Shown here: positions 34,861-43,103 of the stretch, one piece after another
Layout: every line of letters starts with the position of its first letter
How positions within the stretch are numbered: the first letter of the stretch is position 1
Assembly: GCA_021414005.1 (NCBI GenBank)
Contig: JAIOPH010000030.1
Coordinates: 1 to 64,000, forward strand
Direction of reading: 5' to 3'
Length of the DNA: 64,000 bases
DNA from: Chthoniobacter sp.
GTDB lineage: Bacteria > Verrucomicrobiota > Verrucomicrobiia > Chthoniobacterales > Chthoniobacteraceae
Notes under the pieces: generated by a model
Told to the model about the DNA's origin: nothing
The model's input: only the letters and a program-made list of their open reading frames with translations
Database searches by the model: none
Position numbers and translations under genes: made by a program

Positions 34861-35433
34861 ATGACTGACGACGACAATCCATTTTCGCCCGACCGGCTCG
34901 CCGCTCTGGAGTTCCGGCTGCCGCCGGGACTGACCTGGCCCGTGCTGTTGGAGCGCTGTGCCGCGGCGGAGTACTGCTGCGCGATTGTCGGCCCGGCGGG
35001 TTCGGGAAAATCCACGCTCCTGACGCAGCTCGCGCCGCATCTGGTGGCACGCGGTTTTAACCCGCGCCTTTTCCTCCTGAACGCCGAGAGCCGCCGGGCG
35101 GAGCGCGACGCCGTGCTCGCCGAGGCCCGCGCGATGCGCGCGCCGGACTTACTGCTGCTCGACGGAGCCGAACAATTGCAAACGCGCGAGTGGCTGGCAT
35201 TGCGGCTGGCGATCAATGGATTGGCCGGGTGCATCATCACGCTCCACCGCACCGGGCGCCTGCCCACGGTTTTGGAAACCGGCACTACGCCCGCGCTCCT
35301 GGACGAAATCGCGACGGATCTCACCGGTGGACGACTGCCGGTGGGAGAAGCCAGCGTGATCCACACGCGGAATCACGGCAACCTGCGCGCCTGTCTCGCC
35401 GAACTCCGCTCCAGGTGGGCGGGAGCGGAGTAG
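34861..35433 (+). CDS. Small P-loop ATPase of unknown function
   Basis: A 190-residue protein with Walker A CAIVGPAGSGKSTLLTQLAP (GPAGSGKST at about residues 43-51) and a Walker B-like ALDLLLLDGAEQL-type strand (APDLLLLDGAEQLQ). GLAGCIITLHRTGRLPT resembles a sensor I segment. No partner domain is present. The size and motifs resemble ExeA/TniB-like AAA-fold regulators or stripped ATPases, but the family cannot be fixed. The stop lies about 65 bases upstream of the Fur-like gene, with the putative operator between them, so it is probably a separate transcript. Confidence 0.7.
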   Translation: MTDDDNPFSPDRLAALEFRLPPGLTWPVLLERCAAAEYCCAIVGPAGSGKSTLLTQLAPHLVARGFNPRLFLLNAESRRAERDAVLAEARAMRAPDLLLLDGAEQLQTREWLALRLAINGLAGCIITLHRTGRLPTVLETGTTPALLDEIATDLTGGRLPVGEASVIHTRNHGNLRACLAELRSRWAGAE

Positions 35434-35447
35434 CCGGCGGAGTTTAT

Positions 35448-35462
35448 TTAGAATTATTCTTG
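35448..35462. promoter_or_regulatory. Fur/PerR-like operator before the Fur-suf operon
   Basis: TTAGAAT-T-ATTCTTG has the 7-1-7 layout of PerR/Fur boxes, with a perfect inner palindrome AGAATTATTCT at 35450-35460. It lies 38 bases before the Fur-family start codon in an AT-rich patch of otherwise GC-rich DNA. This would allow autoregulation and control of sufCBD. Confidence 0.6.
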
Positions 35463-35499
35463 ATATGGCTTCGCCGTGCCGGGATGGTGACCCGACACC

Positions 35500-35958
35500 A
35501 TGAATCGCAACCCCGAAGCCAAGTCTTACGACGAGACGATCTCCGAGAAGGGATTCCGTTTTACGGAGCAGCGCCGCGCGGTTTATGACGCGTTGATGGG
35601 CAAGCGCGACCATCCAACGGCGGTGGAGGTTTTCATGCGGGTGAAAGGCAAGGTGCCGACGATCTCGCTAGCCACGGTCTATAACTGTCTCGAAACGCTG
35701 ACGGATTGTGGCCTCGTAAAAACCGTCAACCACGACCGCGAATCCGCGCGCTACTGCCCCAATCTCGCGGAGCACGCGCACCTTTTCTGCGAGTCCTGTG
35801 GCGGCGTGACCGACATCCCACTACGCGCCAAGCGCCGTGCACACGACATCTGGGATCTGCCGCCAGACGTATCCATTTCCCACCACGAAATCTCCTTCCG
35901 CGGACTCTGTCCGAAATGCGCGAAAGCCGCGGCGCGCCAAACTACGAAATGCAAATGA
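35500..35958 (+). CDS. Fur-family regulator (Fur/PerR type) heading the suf operon
   Basis: A 152-residue metal-dependent repressor. The winged helix includes RFTEQRRAVYDALMGKRDHP and ISLATVYNCLETLTDCGLVK, the DNA-recognition region (ATVYxxLxxLxxxGLV). HAHLFCESCGGVTDI carries the HxH(L/F)xCxxCG zinc site, and GLCPKCAKA supplies a second CxxC, as in structural-Zn members. Whether it senses iron or peroxide cannot be decided from sequence. The gene overlaps sufC by ATGA, so the regulator is co-transcribed with the Fe-S cluster assembly genes, which points to control by iron or oxidative stress. Confidence 0.88.
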   Translation: MNRNPEAKSYDETISEKGFRFTEQRRAVYDALMGKRDHPTAVEVFMRVKGKVPTISLATVYNCLETLTDCGLVKTVNHDRESARYCPNLAEHAHLFCESCGGVTDIPLRAKRRAHDIWDLPPDVSISHHEISFRGLCPKCAKAAARQTTKCK

Positions 35959-36719
35959 GTTCACTTTCCATCAAGAACCTCCACGTCAGTATCGGCGACA
36001 AGGAGATCATCCGCGGCCTCACGCTCGAAATTCCCAAAGGCGAAGTCCACGCCATCATGGGACCGAATGGCTCGGGCAAGAGCACGCTGAGCAAGGCCAT
36101 TGGCGGGCATCCCGACTACATCGTGACTGGCGGCGAGGTGTTGCTCGACGGCGACGATATTCTGGGTCTCGATCCTGATGCGCGCGCCCGCAAAGGCCTG
36201 TTCCTCGCTTTCCAATACCCAATGGAAATCCCCGGTGTGAGCAACGCCAACTTCCTCCGAGCCGCGCTGAACGCGCGCCAACCTGAGGGCGAGGAGATCG
36301 AGGCGACGGAGTTTTACGCGCAGATGTATGCGGAGATGGACAAGCTGGAGATGGCCCGCACCTTCACCGCGCGCTCGGTCAATGAGGGTTTTTCCGGCGG
36401 CGAGAAGAAGCGGAACGAGATTTTGCAGATGGCCATGCTCAAGCCCGCCTATGCCGTGCTCGACGAGACGGACAGCGGGCTCGACATCGATGCGCTCCGC
36501 ATCGTCAGTGCCGGGGTGAACGCGCTGCGCGGGCCGAACCTCGGCATCCTGCTCATCACGCACTACCAGCGATTGCTCGACTACATCGTGCCCGACGTCG
36601 TGCATGTCATGGTCGAGGGCCGCATCGTCCGCAGCGGCGGCAAGGAACTCGCGCTCGAGCTCGAGGAGCGCGGCTACGATTTCATCAAAGACGACATCAC
36701 TGAGCCCTCGCTCGCCTAA
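35955..36719 (+). CDS. sufC: Fe-S cluster assembly ATPase SufC
   Basis: The cytoplasmic ABC-type ATPase of the SUF system, which works with SufB and SufD to build Fe-S clusters. The 254-residue product has Walker A IMGPNGSGKSTLSKAIGG, the Q-loop region GLFLAFQYPMEIPGVSN, the signature FSGGEKKRNEILQMA and Walker B YAVLDETDSGLDIDALRIVS, all typical of SufC (including ETDSGLD instead of EPTSGLD). The ATG at 35955 overlaps the regulator stop by ATGA. SufB follows 16 bases later behind a good CCGGAGG ribosome-binding site (36721-36727). Confidence 0.96.
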   Translation: MSSLSIKNLHVSIGDKEIIRGLTLEIPKGEVHAIMGPNGSGKSTLSKAIGGHPDYIVTGGEVLLDGDDILGLDPDARARKGLFLAFQYPMEIPGVSNANFLRAALNARQPEGEEIEATEFYAQMYAEMDKLEMARTFTARSVNEGFSGGEKKRNEILQMAMLKPAYAVLDETDSGLDIDALRIVSAGVNALRGPNLGILLITHYQRLLDYIVPDVVHVMVEGRIVRSGGKELALELEERGYDFIKDDITEPSLA

Positions 36720-36735
36720 CCCGGAGGCCAAGACC

Positions 36736-38148
36736 ATGAGCACCGCGACCGAAAACCAAATCGACATCGACCGCACGCGCGGCGATTTCTCCTATCCCGA
36801 AAGCCACACCTTTGACGCCGGCACGGGCCTGACAAAGGGCACCGTCGATTACATCTCGAAAGTTAAAGGCGAGGCCGAGTGGATTCGCGAGTTTCGGCAT
36901 CGCGCGCTGGAAATCTTTAGGTCCAAGCCGATGCCGACGCACTGGGCGTCGAAGGACTTGGAGAACATCGTCTTCGAAAACATCCGCTACTACCTCGCCA
37001 ATGGACAGAAGCCGACGCGTTCGTGGGACGACGTTCCGGACGATGTGAAGCGCACCTTTGAGCGGCTCGGCATCCCCGAGCAGGAGCGGAAATTTCTCGC
37101 CGGGGTCGAGGCGCAGTTCGACTCCGAGGCCGTGTATTCCAACATCAAGGCGGCGGTCGGCGAGCAGGGCGTGATTTTCTGCGGCTCGACCGAGGGGTTG
37201 CGCGAGCATCCGGAGATTTTCCGCAAGTGGTTCGGCAAAGTCATCCCGACGGGCGACAACAAGTTCAGCGCGCTCAACAGCGCCGTCTTCAGCGGAGGCT
37301 CATTCATCTACGTTCCGCCGGGCGTGAAGGTGAAGCACCCGCTGCAAGCCTACTTCCGCATCAATGCGGAAAACTTTGGCCAGTTCGAGCGCACGCTCAT
37401 CATCGCCGACGAAGGCAGCGAGGTGATGTACATGGAAGGCTGCACTGCGCCAAAATTCGAGACCGCGACGCTGCACTCCGCGGTCGTCGAGCTGGTCGCC
37501 CTTAAAGGCGCGAAGATCCAATACGTGACCGTGCAGAATTGGTCGGCGAACGTCTTCAACCTCGTGACCAAGCGCGCCATCGCGCACGAGGAGGCCGAGG
37601 TGAAATGGATCGACTGCAACATCGGCTCGCGTCTCACGATGAAATATCCCGGCGTCGTTTTGAAGGGTCGCAAGGCGCGCGGCGAAGTCATTTCCATCGC
37701 CCTCGCCAGCGACGGCCAGCATCAGGATACCGGCGCGAAGATGATCCACGCCGCCGCCGAAACGACCTCGAACATCGTTTCCAAATCCATCTCCGTCGGC
37801 ACCGGACGCTCGACCTACCGCGGCCTCGTTCACATCCCGAAGCACCTCAAAGGCTGCAAGAACAACACCGAGTGCGACGCCTTGCTCATCAACTCGCAGT
37901 CGCGCACCGACACCTATCCCGCGATCACCGTTCGGGGTACCGGCAACTCCAGCCAGCACGAGGCCAGCGTCTCACAAATTTCCGCCGAGCAGATCTTCTA
38001 CATGCAGCAGCGCGGCCTCACCGAAGCGCAGGCCATGAGCCTCTCGGTGAATGGCTTTGTCAACGACCTCGTGCGCCAGTTTCCGATGGAATACAGCGTC
38101 GAACTCAAGCGCCTCATCGATCTCGAAATGGAAGGCAGCGTCGGCTAA
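36736..38148 (+). CDS. sufB: Fe-S cluster scaffold protein SufB
   Basis: A 470-residue SufB, scaffold of the SufBCD complex. Recognised segments are RDFRHRALEIFRSKPMPTHW-like EFRHRALEIF, the PPGVKVKHPLQAYFRINAEN box, IIADEGSEVMYMEGCTAPKF and VRGTGNSSQHEASVSQISAE. The C-terminal half contains the beta-helix core, where Cys in NNTECDALLINSQSRTD and surrounding His/Glu residues take part in cluster building. Length is normal for the family. It is second of three suf structural genes, with sufD starting two bases after its stop. No sufS or sufE/U is in the window. Confidence 0.96.
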   Translation: MSTATENQIDIDRTRGDFSYPESHTFDAGTGLTKGTVDYISKVKGEAEWIREFRHRALEIFRSKPMPTHWASKDLENIVFENIRYYLANGQKPTRSWDDVPDDVKRTFERLGIPEQERKFLAGVEAQFDSEAVYSNIKAAVGEQGVIFCGSTEGLREHPEIFRKWFGKVIPTGDNKFSALNSAVFSGGSFIYVPPGVKVKHPLQAYFRINAENFGQFERTLIIADEGSEVMYMEGCTAPKFETATLHSAVVELVALKGAKIQYVTVQNWSANVFNLVTKRAIAHEEAEVKWIDCNIGSRLTMKYPGVVLKGRKARGEVISIALASDGQHQDTGAKMIHAAAETTSNIVSKSISVGTGRSTYRGLVHIPKHLKGCKNNTECDALLINSQSRTDTYPAITVRGTGNSSQHEASVSQISAEQIFYMQQRGLTEAQAMSLSVNGFVNDLVRQFPMEYSVELKRLIDLEMEGSVG

Positions 38149-38150
38149 TC

Positions 38151-39458
38151 ATGAACCCGGCAATTTTGGAATCCGAAGAAGTGCTGACCACGAACGCTGC
38201 GTCGATCTTAAGTGCTGGCCCGGTATCGCCCGAGCAGGCGGAGGCTTGGGAAAAATTCACCGCCCTGCCGATGCCCGTGCGCACCGACGAGGCGTGGCGC
38301 TTTGCTAATGTCAAAGACCTCGACCTCGGTGGCTACGTGCCGGCGCAACCGGTCGATGACGCCACCCGCGACGAACTGCTTACGCGCTCGATGGGGCTGG
38401 CCTCCATCGCCGGGCGCATGGTTTTCGCCAACGACCAGCTCCTTGTGCAGGAGACGCTGGGCGATTCTCTCCGCCAGAAAGGCGTGATCTGGCTGCCGCT
38501 CGATCAAGCCGCCGCCGAGAATCCCGAGTTGTTCCGCAAACATTTCATGCGCGAGGAAGCCATCCTCGGTGGACAGAAATTCGCCGCGCTCCACGCTTCG
38601 CAAGTCCGCGCCGGCACCTTCCTCTACGTCCCGCGCGGTGTGGAGATTGACCTCCCGATCGAGGCCTTCCATTGGGAGCACGGCGCGAATGGTTCCGTCT
38701 TCCCGCACACGCTCATCATCGCCGAGGACATGGCGAAGGTGACGCTCATCGACTACTACGAAAGCGCCGTTCCCGATGCGCCCGCGCTGGCTTGCGCCGT
38801 CAATGACCTCTGGCTCGGAGCGGGCGCGAGTGTCACCTACGTCTGCGTACAAAACTGGAGCCGCAAGGCGCACTCGTTCCAGTTGAATTCGACCGTCGTT
38901 GGTCGCGACGCCCATTCGAAATCGCTCTTCGCTCAACTCGGCGGGCGGCATGTGCGCAGCGAGAGTATCAGCCACCTGCGCGGCCAGGGCGGACGAAGCG
39001 ACATGCTCGCCGTCACGGTTGCGGAGGGCGCGCAGGAAGTGGACGCCCGCACCTTTCAAATCCACGAAGTGCCGAACACACAAAGCGACCTGCTCTACAA
39101 GAACTCGCTCGACGACACCGCACGCACGATTTTCGCCGGACTCATCCGTGTCGATCCCGGCGCGCACCGCACTGACGCCTACCAAAAAGTTCGCAACCTC
39201 CTCCTCAGCGACGAGGCTGAGGCCAACAGCGCGCCCGGTTTGGAGATCGAAGCCGACGACGTCCGCTGCACCCACGGCGCAACAAGCGGCCAGATCGAGC
39301 AGGAGGAGCTCTTCTACCTTCTCTCCCGCGGCATCCCGAAAAAGGACGCCCAGCGCCTCATCGTCTTCGGCTTCCTCAACGAAGTCATCGAACGCCTCGG
39401 TAACGAGCCCGTGCAGGAAAAGCTGCGTGAACTGGTGCGCGCTCGCTTTTCGGAGTAG
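38151..39458 (+). CDS. sufD: Fe-S cluster assembly protein SufD
   Basis: A 435-residue SufD homologue and partner of SufB. Visible segments are the N-terminal helical part with RTDEAWRFANVKDLDLGGYV, the core strands SRKAHSFQLNSTVVGRDAHS, and RTFQIHEVPNTQSDLLYKNS. The C-terminal signature ADDVRCTHGATSGQIEQEEL and FYLLSRGIPKKDAQRLIVFG is shared with SufB/SufD proteins. It begins two bases after sufB, indicating translational coupling. The suf order here, Fur-C-B-D, matches other bacteria that keep the sulfur-donor genes elsewhere. A convergent tRNA gene lies 28 bases downstream. Confidence 0.95.
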   Translation: MNPAILESEEVLTTNAASILSAGPVSPEQAEAWEKFTALPMPVRTDEAWRFANVKDLDLGGYVPAQPVDDATRDELLTRSMGLASIAGRMVFANDQLLVQETLGDSLRQKGVIWLPLDQAAAENPELFRKHFMREEAILGGQKFAALHASQVRAGTFLYVPRGVEIDLPIEAFHWEHGANGSVFPHTLIIAEDMAKVTLIDYYESAVPDAPALACAVNDLWLGAGASVTYVCVQNWSRKAHSFQLNSTVVGRDAHSKSLFAQLGGRHVRSESISHLRGQGGRSDMLAVTVAEGAQEVDARTFQIHEVPNTQSDLLYKNSLDDTARTIFAGLIRVDPGAHRTDAYQKVRNLLLSDEAEANSAPGLEIEADDVRCTHGATSGQIEQEELFYLLSRGIPKKDAQRLIVFGFLNEVIERLGNEPVQEKLRELVRARFSE

Positions 39459-39485
39459 CGCTCCTTTCTCCGCAGCGCAGCCGCG

Positions 39486-39558
39486 TATCCCCACCCCGAC
39501 TTGAACGGGGATAACACGTTTAGGAAACGCGTGCTCTATCCGGTTGAGCTATGGGGAC
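39486..39558 (-). tRNA. tRNA-Arg(CCT): tRNA-Arg, anticodon CCT
   Basis: The minus strand folds into a complete cloverleaf: 7-bp acceptor GTCCCCA/TGGGGAT (with one terminal G-U), D-stem GCTC/GAGC, anticodon stem CGCGT/ACGTG with loop TTCCTAA (anticodon CCT, reading AGG), and T-arm CCCCG-TTCAAGT-CGGGG. A20 in the D-loop fits arginine identity. No CCA is encoded. It faces the end of sufD. Confidence 0.93.
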
Positions 39559-39703
39559 GCTGGCGGGGATTTTCCCGCTGATTGCGCGCCGCAGCAAGCC
39601 GCCTTTTCGGCAGATTTGCAGGCACGGGCACAGCCCGAGAGGTACGGGAAGGTCGGTGACTTTGCGCTTTGGCGGTCGCGACGCTGAGCTTATTGAATCG
39701 GCC

Positions 39704-40441
39704 ATGTCCACCGACTCCCTGCTTTCCACGAAACCGATCAACCTGCGCGACCGGCTGATCTTTGCCCTCGATGTGCCGACGCTCACTGAGGCGCGCGCGT
39801 GGATCGCGCGGCTCGGCGACGCCGTCACGTTCTACAAGCTGGGCCTGGAGTTCTGCATGGGCGGCGACTACTTCATACTGCTCGCGGAATTGCGGGCAGC
39901 GGGAAAAAAAGTCTTCGCGGATCTGAAGTTTTACGACGTGCCCGCGACCGTCCGCGGGGCGGTGGCGAACCTTTCCCGTGCCGGCGCGGAATGCTGCACG
40001 CTGCATGGCGTGGGCTCGATCTACCGTGCCGCGGTGCCGGTGCGCGGGGGGATGAAGCTCCTCGCCGTAACCGTGCTCACGAGCATGGATGAAAGCGATC
40101 TCGCCGAGCTGGGCTGGCGCGGCGGACCGGTCGAGGATCTGGTCTCGCTCCGCGCCCGCGCCGCCGTGGGCGCGGGGATCGACGGCTTGATCTGCTCCGC
40201 GCAGGAGGCCGCCCGGCTGCGTCGCGAACTGGGCCCGGAACCGCTGCTCATCACGCCCGGCATCCGCGCCGTGGACGAGCGCGGAGGCGACGATCAAAAG
40301 CGCACGATGACGCTGACCGAAGCCTTCCAGGCGGGCGCGGATCACATCGTCGTCGGTCGCCCCATCCGCCATGCCGCCGACCCGCGCGCCGCAGCGGCGG
40401 CGATGCAAACAGAAATCGCGGCACTCTTCGCCCCGCGTTAG
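39704..40441 (+). CDS. pyrF: Orotidine-5'-phosphate decarboxylase
   Basis: Decarboxylates OMP to UMP, the last step of de novo pyrimidine synthesis. The 245-residue product has RLIFALDVPTLTEARAWIA at the start, the catalytic KVFADLKFYDVPATVRGAV (family DxKxxDIPxTV, Lys-Asp pair) and GADHIVVGRPIRHAADPRAA at the C-terminal phosphate-binding end (VGRPI). ITPGIRAVDERGGDDQKRTM is the LxTPGIR loop. The ATG at 39704 fits the family; the frame is open upstream into the tRNA region and is not used. It is divergent from the tRNA-Arg gene. Confidence 0.95.
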   Translation: MSTDSLLSTKPINLRDRLIFALDVPTLTEARAWIARLGDAVTFYKLGLEFCMGGDYFILLAELRAAGKKVFADLKFYDVPATVRGAVANLSRAGAECCTLHGVGSIYRAAVPVRGGMKLLAVTVLTSMDESDLAELGWRGGPVEDLVSLRARAAVGAGIDGLICSAQEAARLRRELGPEPLLITPGIRAVDERGGDDQKRTMTLTEAFQAGADHIVVGRPIRHAADPRAAAAAMQTEIAALFAPR

Positions 40442-40784
40442 TTAAACCGCGCGCACACTCTAACCATAGAATTTGGCAAAGGCTGGTTGGCCATGAAGAC
40501 GCCCAGACATATCCGCAAAGCCACGCCTCGTGGAAGCCGGCGTAGATATCGGTCCCCACACCACCACAGCAAGTCACCCCCGAATAGAATCGGAACAAGA
40601 ATGAGGATGAACATGGCGTGATGTCATGATGTGCGGCAGAAGCTGATGTGTAATCGGTTGGACGAGGGTGGACGGACTCTTGACCAAGCGATCTCGAAAC
40701 AAAAAGGATTCACCCTCCAGGCTGATTTCACTTCTACTCCCACGATTTTCCCCATCTATGGGCGAAAACCGATGGAGTTTTTTG
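40442..40784. other. 343-base gap with no recognised gene
   Basis: No long reading frame with homology, no tRNA and no clear hairpin was seen. Composition is more AT-rich than the flanking genes. It could carry the terminator for pyrF and spacer DNA. Confidence 0.5.
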
Positions 40785-41519
40785 TTATGCTGGCGGAGTG
40801 ATCGAGGCTCGACGAAACGCTTGATTTTGATCCCGCCAACGTGACCAAGCCGACGGATCGTTCAGCGCCTCGTTCAGGGCGGTCCCGAGTTGATAGATTG
40901 TCTGGTCAAATCCCGCATCCGAATACGCATCAATATTCTGCTGCATGACTGCGGTGAGTGCGCGGAAGAGATCCCGATCATGAGCAGCCGGTGAGTCCAA
41001 ATCTTCGGGGTGATCGAACGTGAACTGGCAGGTGGCGAAGTCGAGCGAGTGATGCCGGCGGCAGGAATGAGGACGAGCCGAGTAAACGCTGCACCGTCCG
41101 TCGCGGAGCAGGGGACACACGACATTGCTCGTGGCATGCTCGAATGGCGTCAGCGAAAGGACTTGGGTGGAATGATCGGCCAGACGAACGAGCAGCTCTG
41201 AAATTTCCTCCGCAGAAAATTGAGCGCGGATGTAGTGGGCGATGAGAAAAACTTCATGGGCGAAGACATCCACTCGGAGCCAGCAGCAGATCGAACAGCC
41301 CTCTCGACAAGCCACTTTCGCATCCGCGAGTTTGATAATCTCGTCGCACCGCTGGACGGCAGAATGTGCGACCCGGTTACATTCCTCCAGAGAGCTGTCG
41401 GGGGTGAGGTGGATCGGGTCTGAGCACATTAACGGGCATGGTTGCAGTAGTGCTTCGCGCTGCTCAATGGCTATCTGCTGGAAACTATTTGGGCCGGCGG
41501 GAGAAGGTGTCGCTCTCAT
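40785..41519 (-). CDS. YkgJ-family Cys-cluster protein
   Basis: A 244-residue protein with the YkgJ (CxxxCxxCC) cluster: VACREGCSICCWLRVDVFAH, then VVCPLLRDGRCSVYSARPHS followed by CRRHHS. These conserved cysteines are thought to bind zinc or an Fe-S cluster. The N-terminal 30 residues are poorly supported, so translation may begin at Met-31 (41429). The C-terminal helices (FDQTIYQLGTALNEALND) have no recognised role. It stands alone between two long gene-free gaps. Function of the family is unknown. Confidence 0.75.
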   Translation of the reverse strand: MRATPSPAGPNSFQQIAIEQREALLQPCPLMCSDPIHLTPDSSLEECNRVAHSAVQRCDEIIKLADAKVACREGCSICCWLRVDVFAHEVFLIAHYIRAQFSAEEISELLVRLADHSTQVLSLTPFEHATSNVVCPLLRDGRCSVYSARPHSCRRHHSLDFATCQFTFDHPEDLDSPAAHDRDLFRALTAVMQQNIDAYSDAGFDQTIYQLGTALNEALNDPSAWSRWRDQNQAFRRASITPPA

Positions 41520-41959
41520 CTACCGATCACCGTTTTGATTCGACGGCTGCTTTTCAAGCGGCGATTTGCACTCACTCGCAAACGGATTTCCTCAGCGGCG
41601 AAAGCCGTGCGAGGCACTTGCAAATGGCTCCTGAGGTAGGGATCCGCCCAATTTTTAGCCTAGTTCGCTCCCCAAAAAGCAGACATTCAAGAGTAACCAA
41701 GCCAACTCGTGCGATACCCGCGCGAGTTCCTCCAATACCATTTACTGGCAGTTTCGCGGACACCGAACGAACTCACGTGCCGGATGATCCGCCGTTGCTC
41801 CACCTCCCGGTCCAAAAAAATATCACAGGATTTCCGGTTACTCCCCAAGACAAACCACGACCACTTGTCTCCCCTGGGAGACACTCAGAATTATTTTTGT
41901 GGCGTCCAGCAATCCCAGTTGGAGGAGGCGGACGGTTTACGTCCCGCCTCCGCGGTTTG
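41520..41959. other. 440-base gap with no supported gene
   Basis: Short frames exist on both strands but none shows recognisable homology or coding bias. The segment separates the YkgJ-like gene from the decayed rtcB, so it may itself be degraded DNA. No repeat or RNA gene was recognised. Confidence 0.45.
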
Positions 41960-43007
41960 TCAGTCTTCGGCGCGGTCGCCGGCTGGGCACATCTTTACGA
42001 GCTTTGGATCGAACTGGCCGAGGACTTCGACCAGATCGGTCTGCGCTGCCATGACGGCGTGGATGTCCTTATAGACACCCGGCACTTCATCGAGGCCGGC
42101 GCTGAGCAGTTCGACACCGCGCTCGGCGAGCAGCGTCTTCGTCGCGCTCCAGGTAGGACTGCATCGCCTTCGTGCGGCTCATCACACGGCCCGCGCCGTG
42201 CGACGCGCTGGTGAGCGACTCGGGCGAACCCTTGCCGCGCACGATGTAGCCGGGCGACGCCATCGAGCCGGGGATGATCCCGAGCACGCCAGCGTCCGCA
42301 GGCGTTGCGCCCTTGCGATGCACGATGACTTCGCGCTCTTCGCCGTTCACGACGTGGGTTTCTTTCCACGCGAAGTTGTGATGGTTCTCGATGTCGAGGA
42401 TCACATGCGCGCCGAGCTTCTTGCCGATGTGCTTGTGAATGAGCGCGTGGTTCGCGGCTGCATAGCGACCCATTAAGTTCATCGCGGCCCAGTATTCCTG
42501 GCCGTCGGCGTCGTTGAGCGAGAGCCACGCGAGGTGCTTGAGTTCCTTCGGCAAGTGCTCGTGGCGAGCCATCGCGCGCTTGCTGTAGAAATCGCACACC
42601 TGCGCGCCGGTTCCGCGCGAACCCGAGTGCGTGAGCAGCGCGAGGTATTCGCCCAGCTCAAGGCCAAGCGCCCGAGCCTGCTCCGTCCCGACGGTGAAGG
42701 CGCCGAACTCGACGAAATGGTTGCCGCTTCCACTCGTGCCGAGCTGCGACCACGCCTTGTCGCGCAGCCGGTTCGTCACCGGCGAAACGCTCCAGTCTTC
42801 GTCAATCACGTCGTGCTCGCGGCGTTGCTTGAACTCGCAACCCATGCCGAAGCGCGTCTCGCTCTCGATGAGGTTCGCGAGACGGTCGCGCTGGCCGGCG
42901 AGGGTGTTCGCCTTGCGGTCATAGACGGTGAGCTTCATGTGGCACGCGATGTCCACGCCGACGGCCTAGGGAATCACCGCGTTGTCCGTCGCGAGCACGC
43001 CGCTGGG
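41960..43007 (-). pseudogene. rtcB: Decayed RtcB-family RNA ligase gene
   Basis: The minus strand encodes most of an RtcB: AVGVDIACHMKLTVYDRKAN, WSQLGTSGSGNHFVEFGAFT, LLTHSGSRGTGAQVC, DIENHHNFAWKETH, VIVHRKGATPADAGV and SASHGAGRVMSRTKA. RtcB joins RNA 2',3'-cyclic phosphate and 5'-OH ends through a guanylated His in the HGAGR region. Three lesions are seen. The frame GVLATDNAVIP-AVGVD has a TAG where Tyr is expected (about 42966), a stop precedes it at 43008-43010 so the N terminus is missing, and one extra base after YLERD (near 42130) shifts the frame. The true C terminus, VELLSAGLDEVPGVYKDIHA, is then read in another frame to 41960. Confidence 0.85.
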
Positions 43008-43103
43008 TTAGCGTGCCCACCGGCGCAAGCGCACCGGCAAAATCCGGCTACCTATTGGCAAGCCGGACGTAGCGACCATGATTGAGCGCGGTAGGTTTGA
43101 TCC

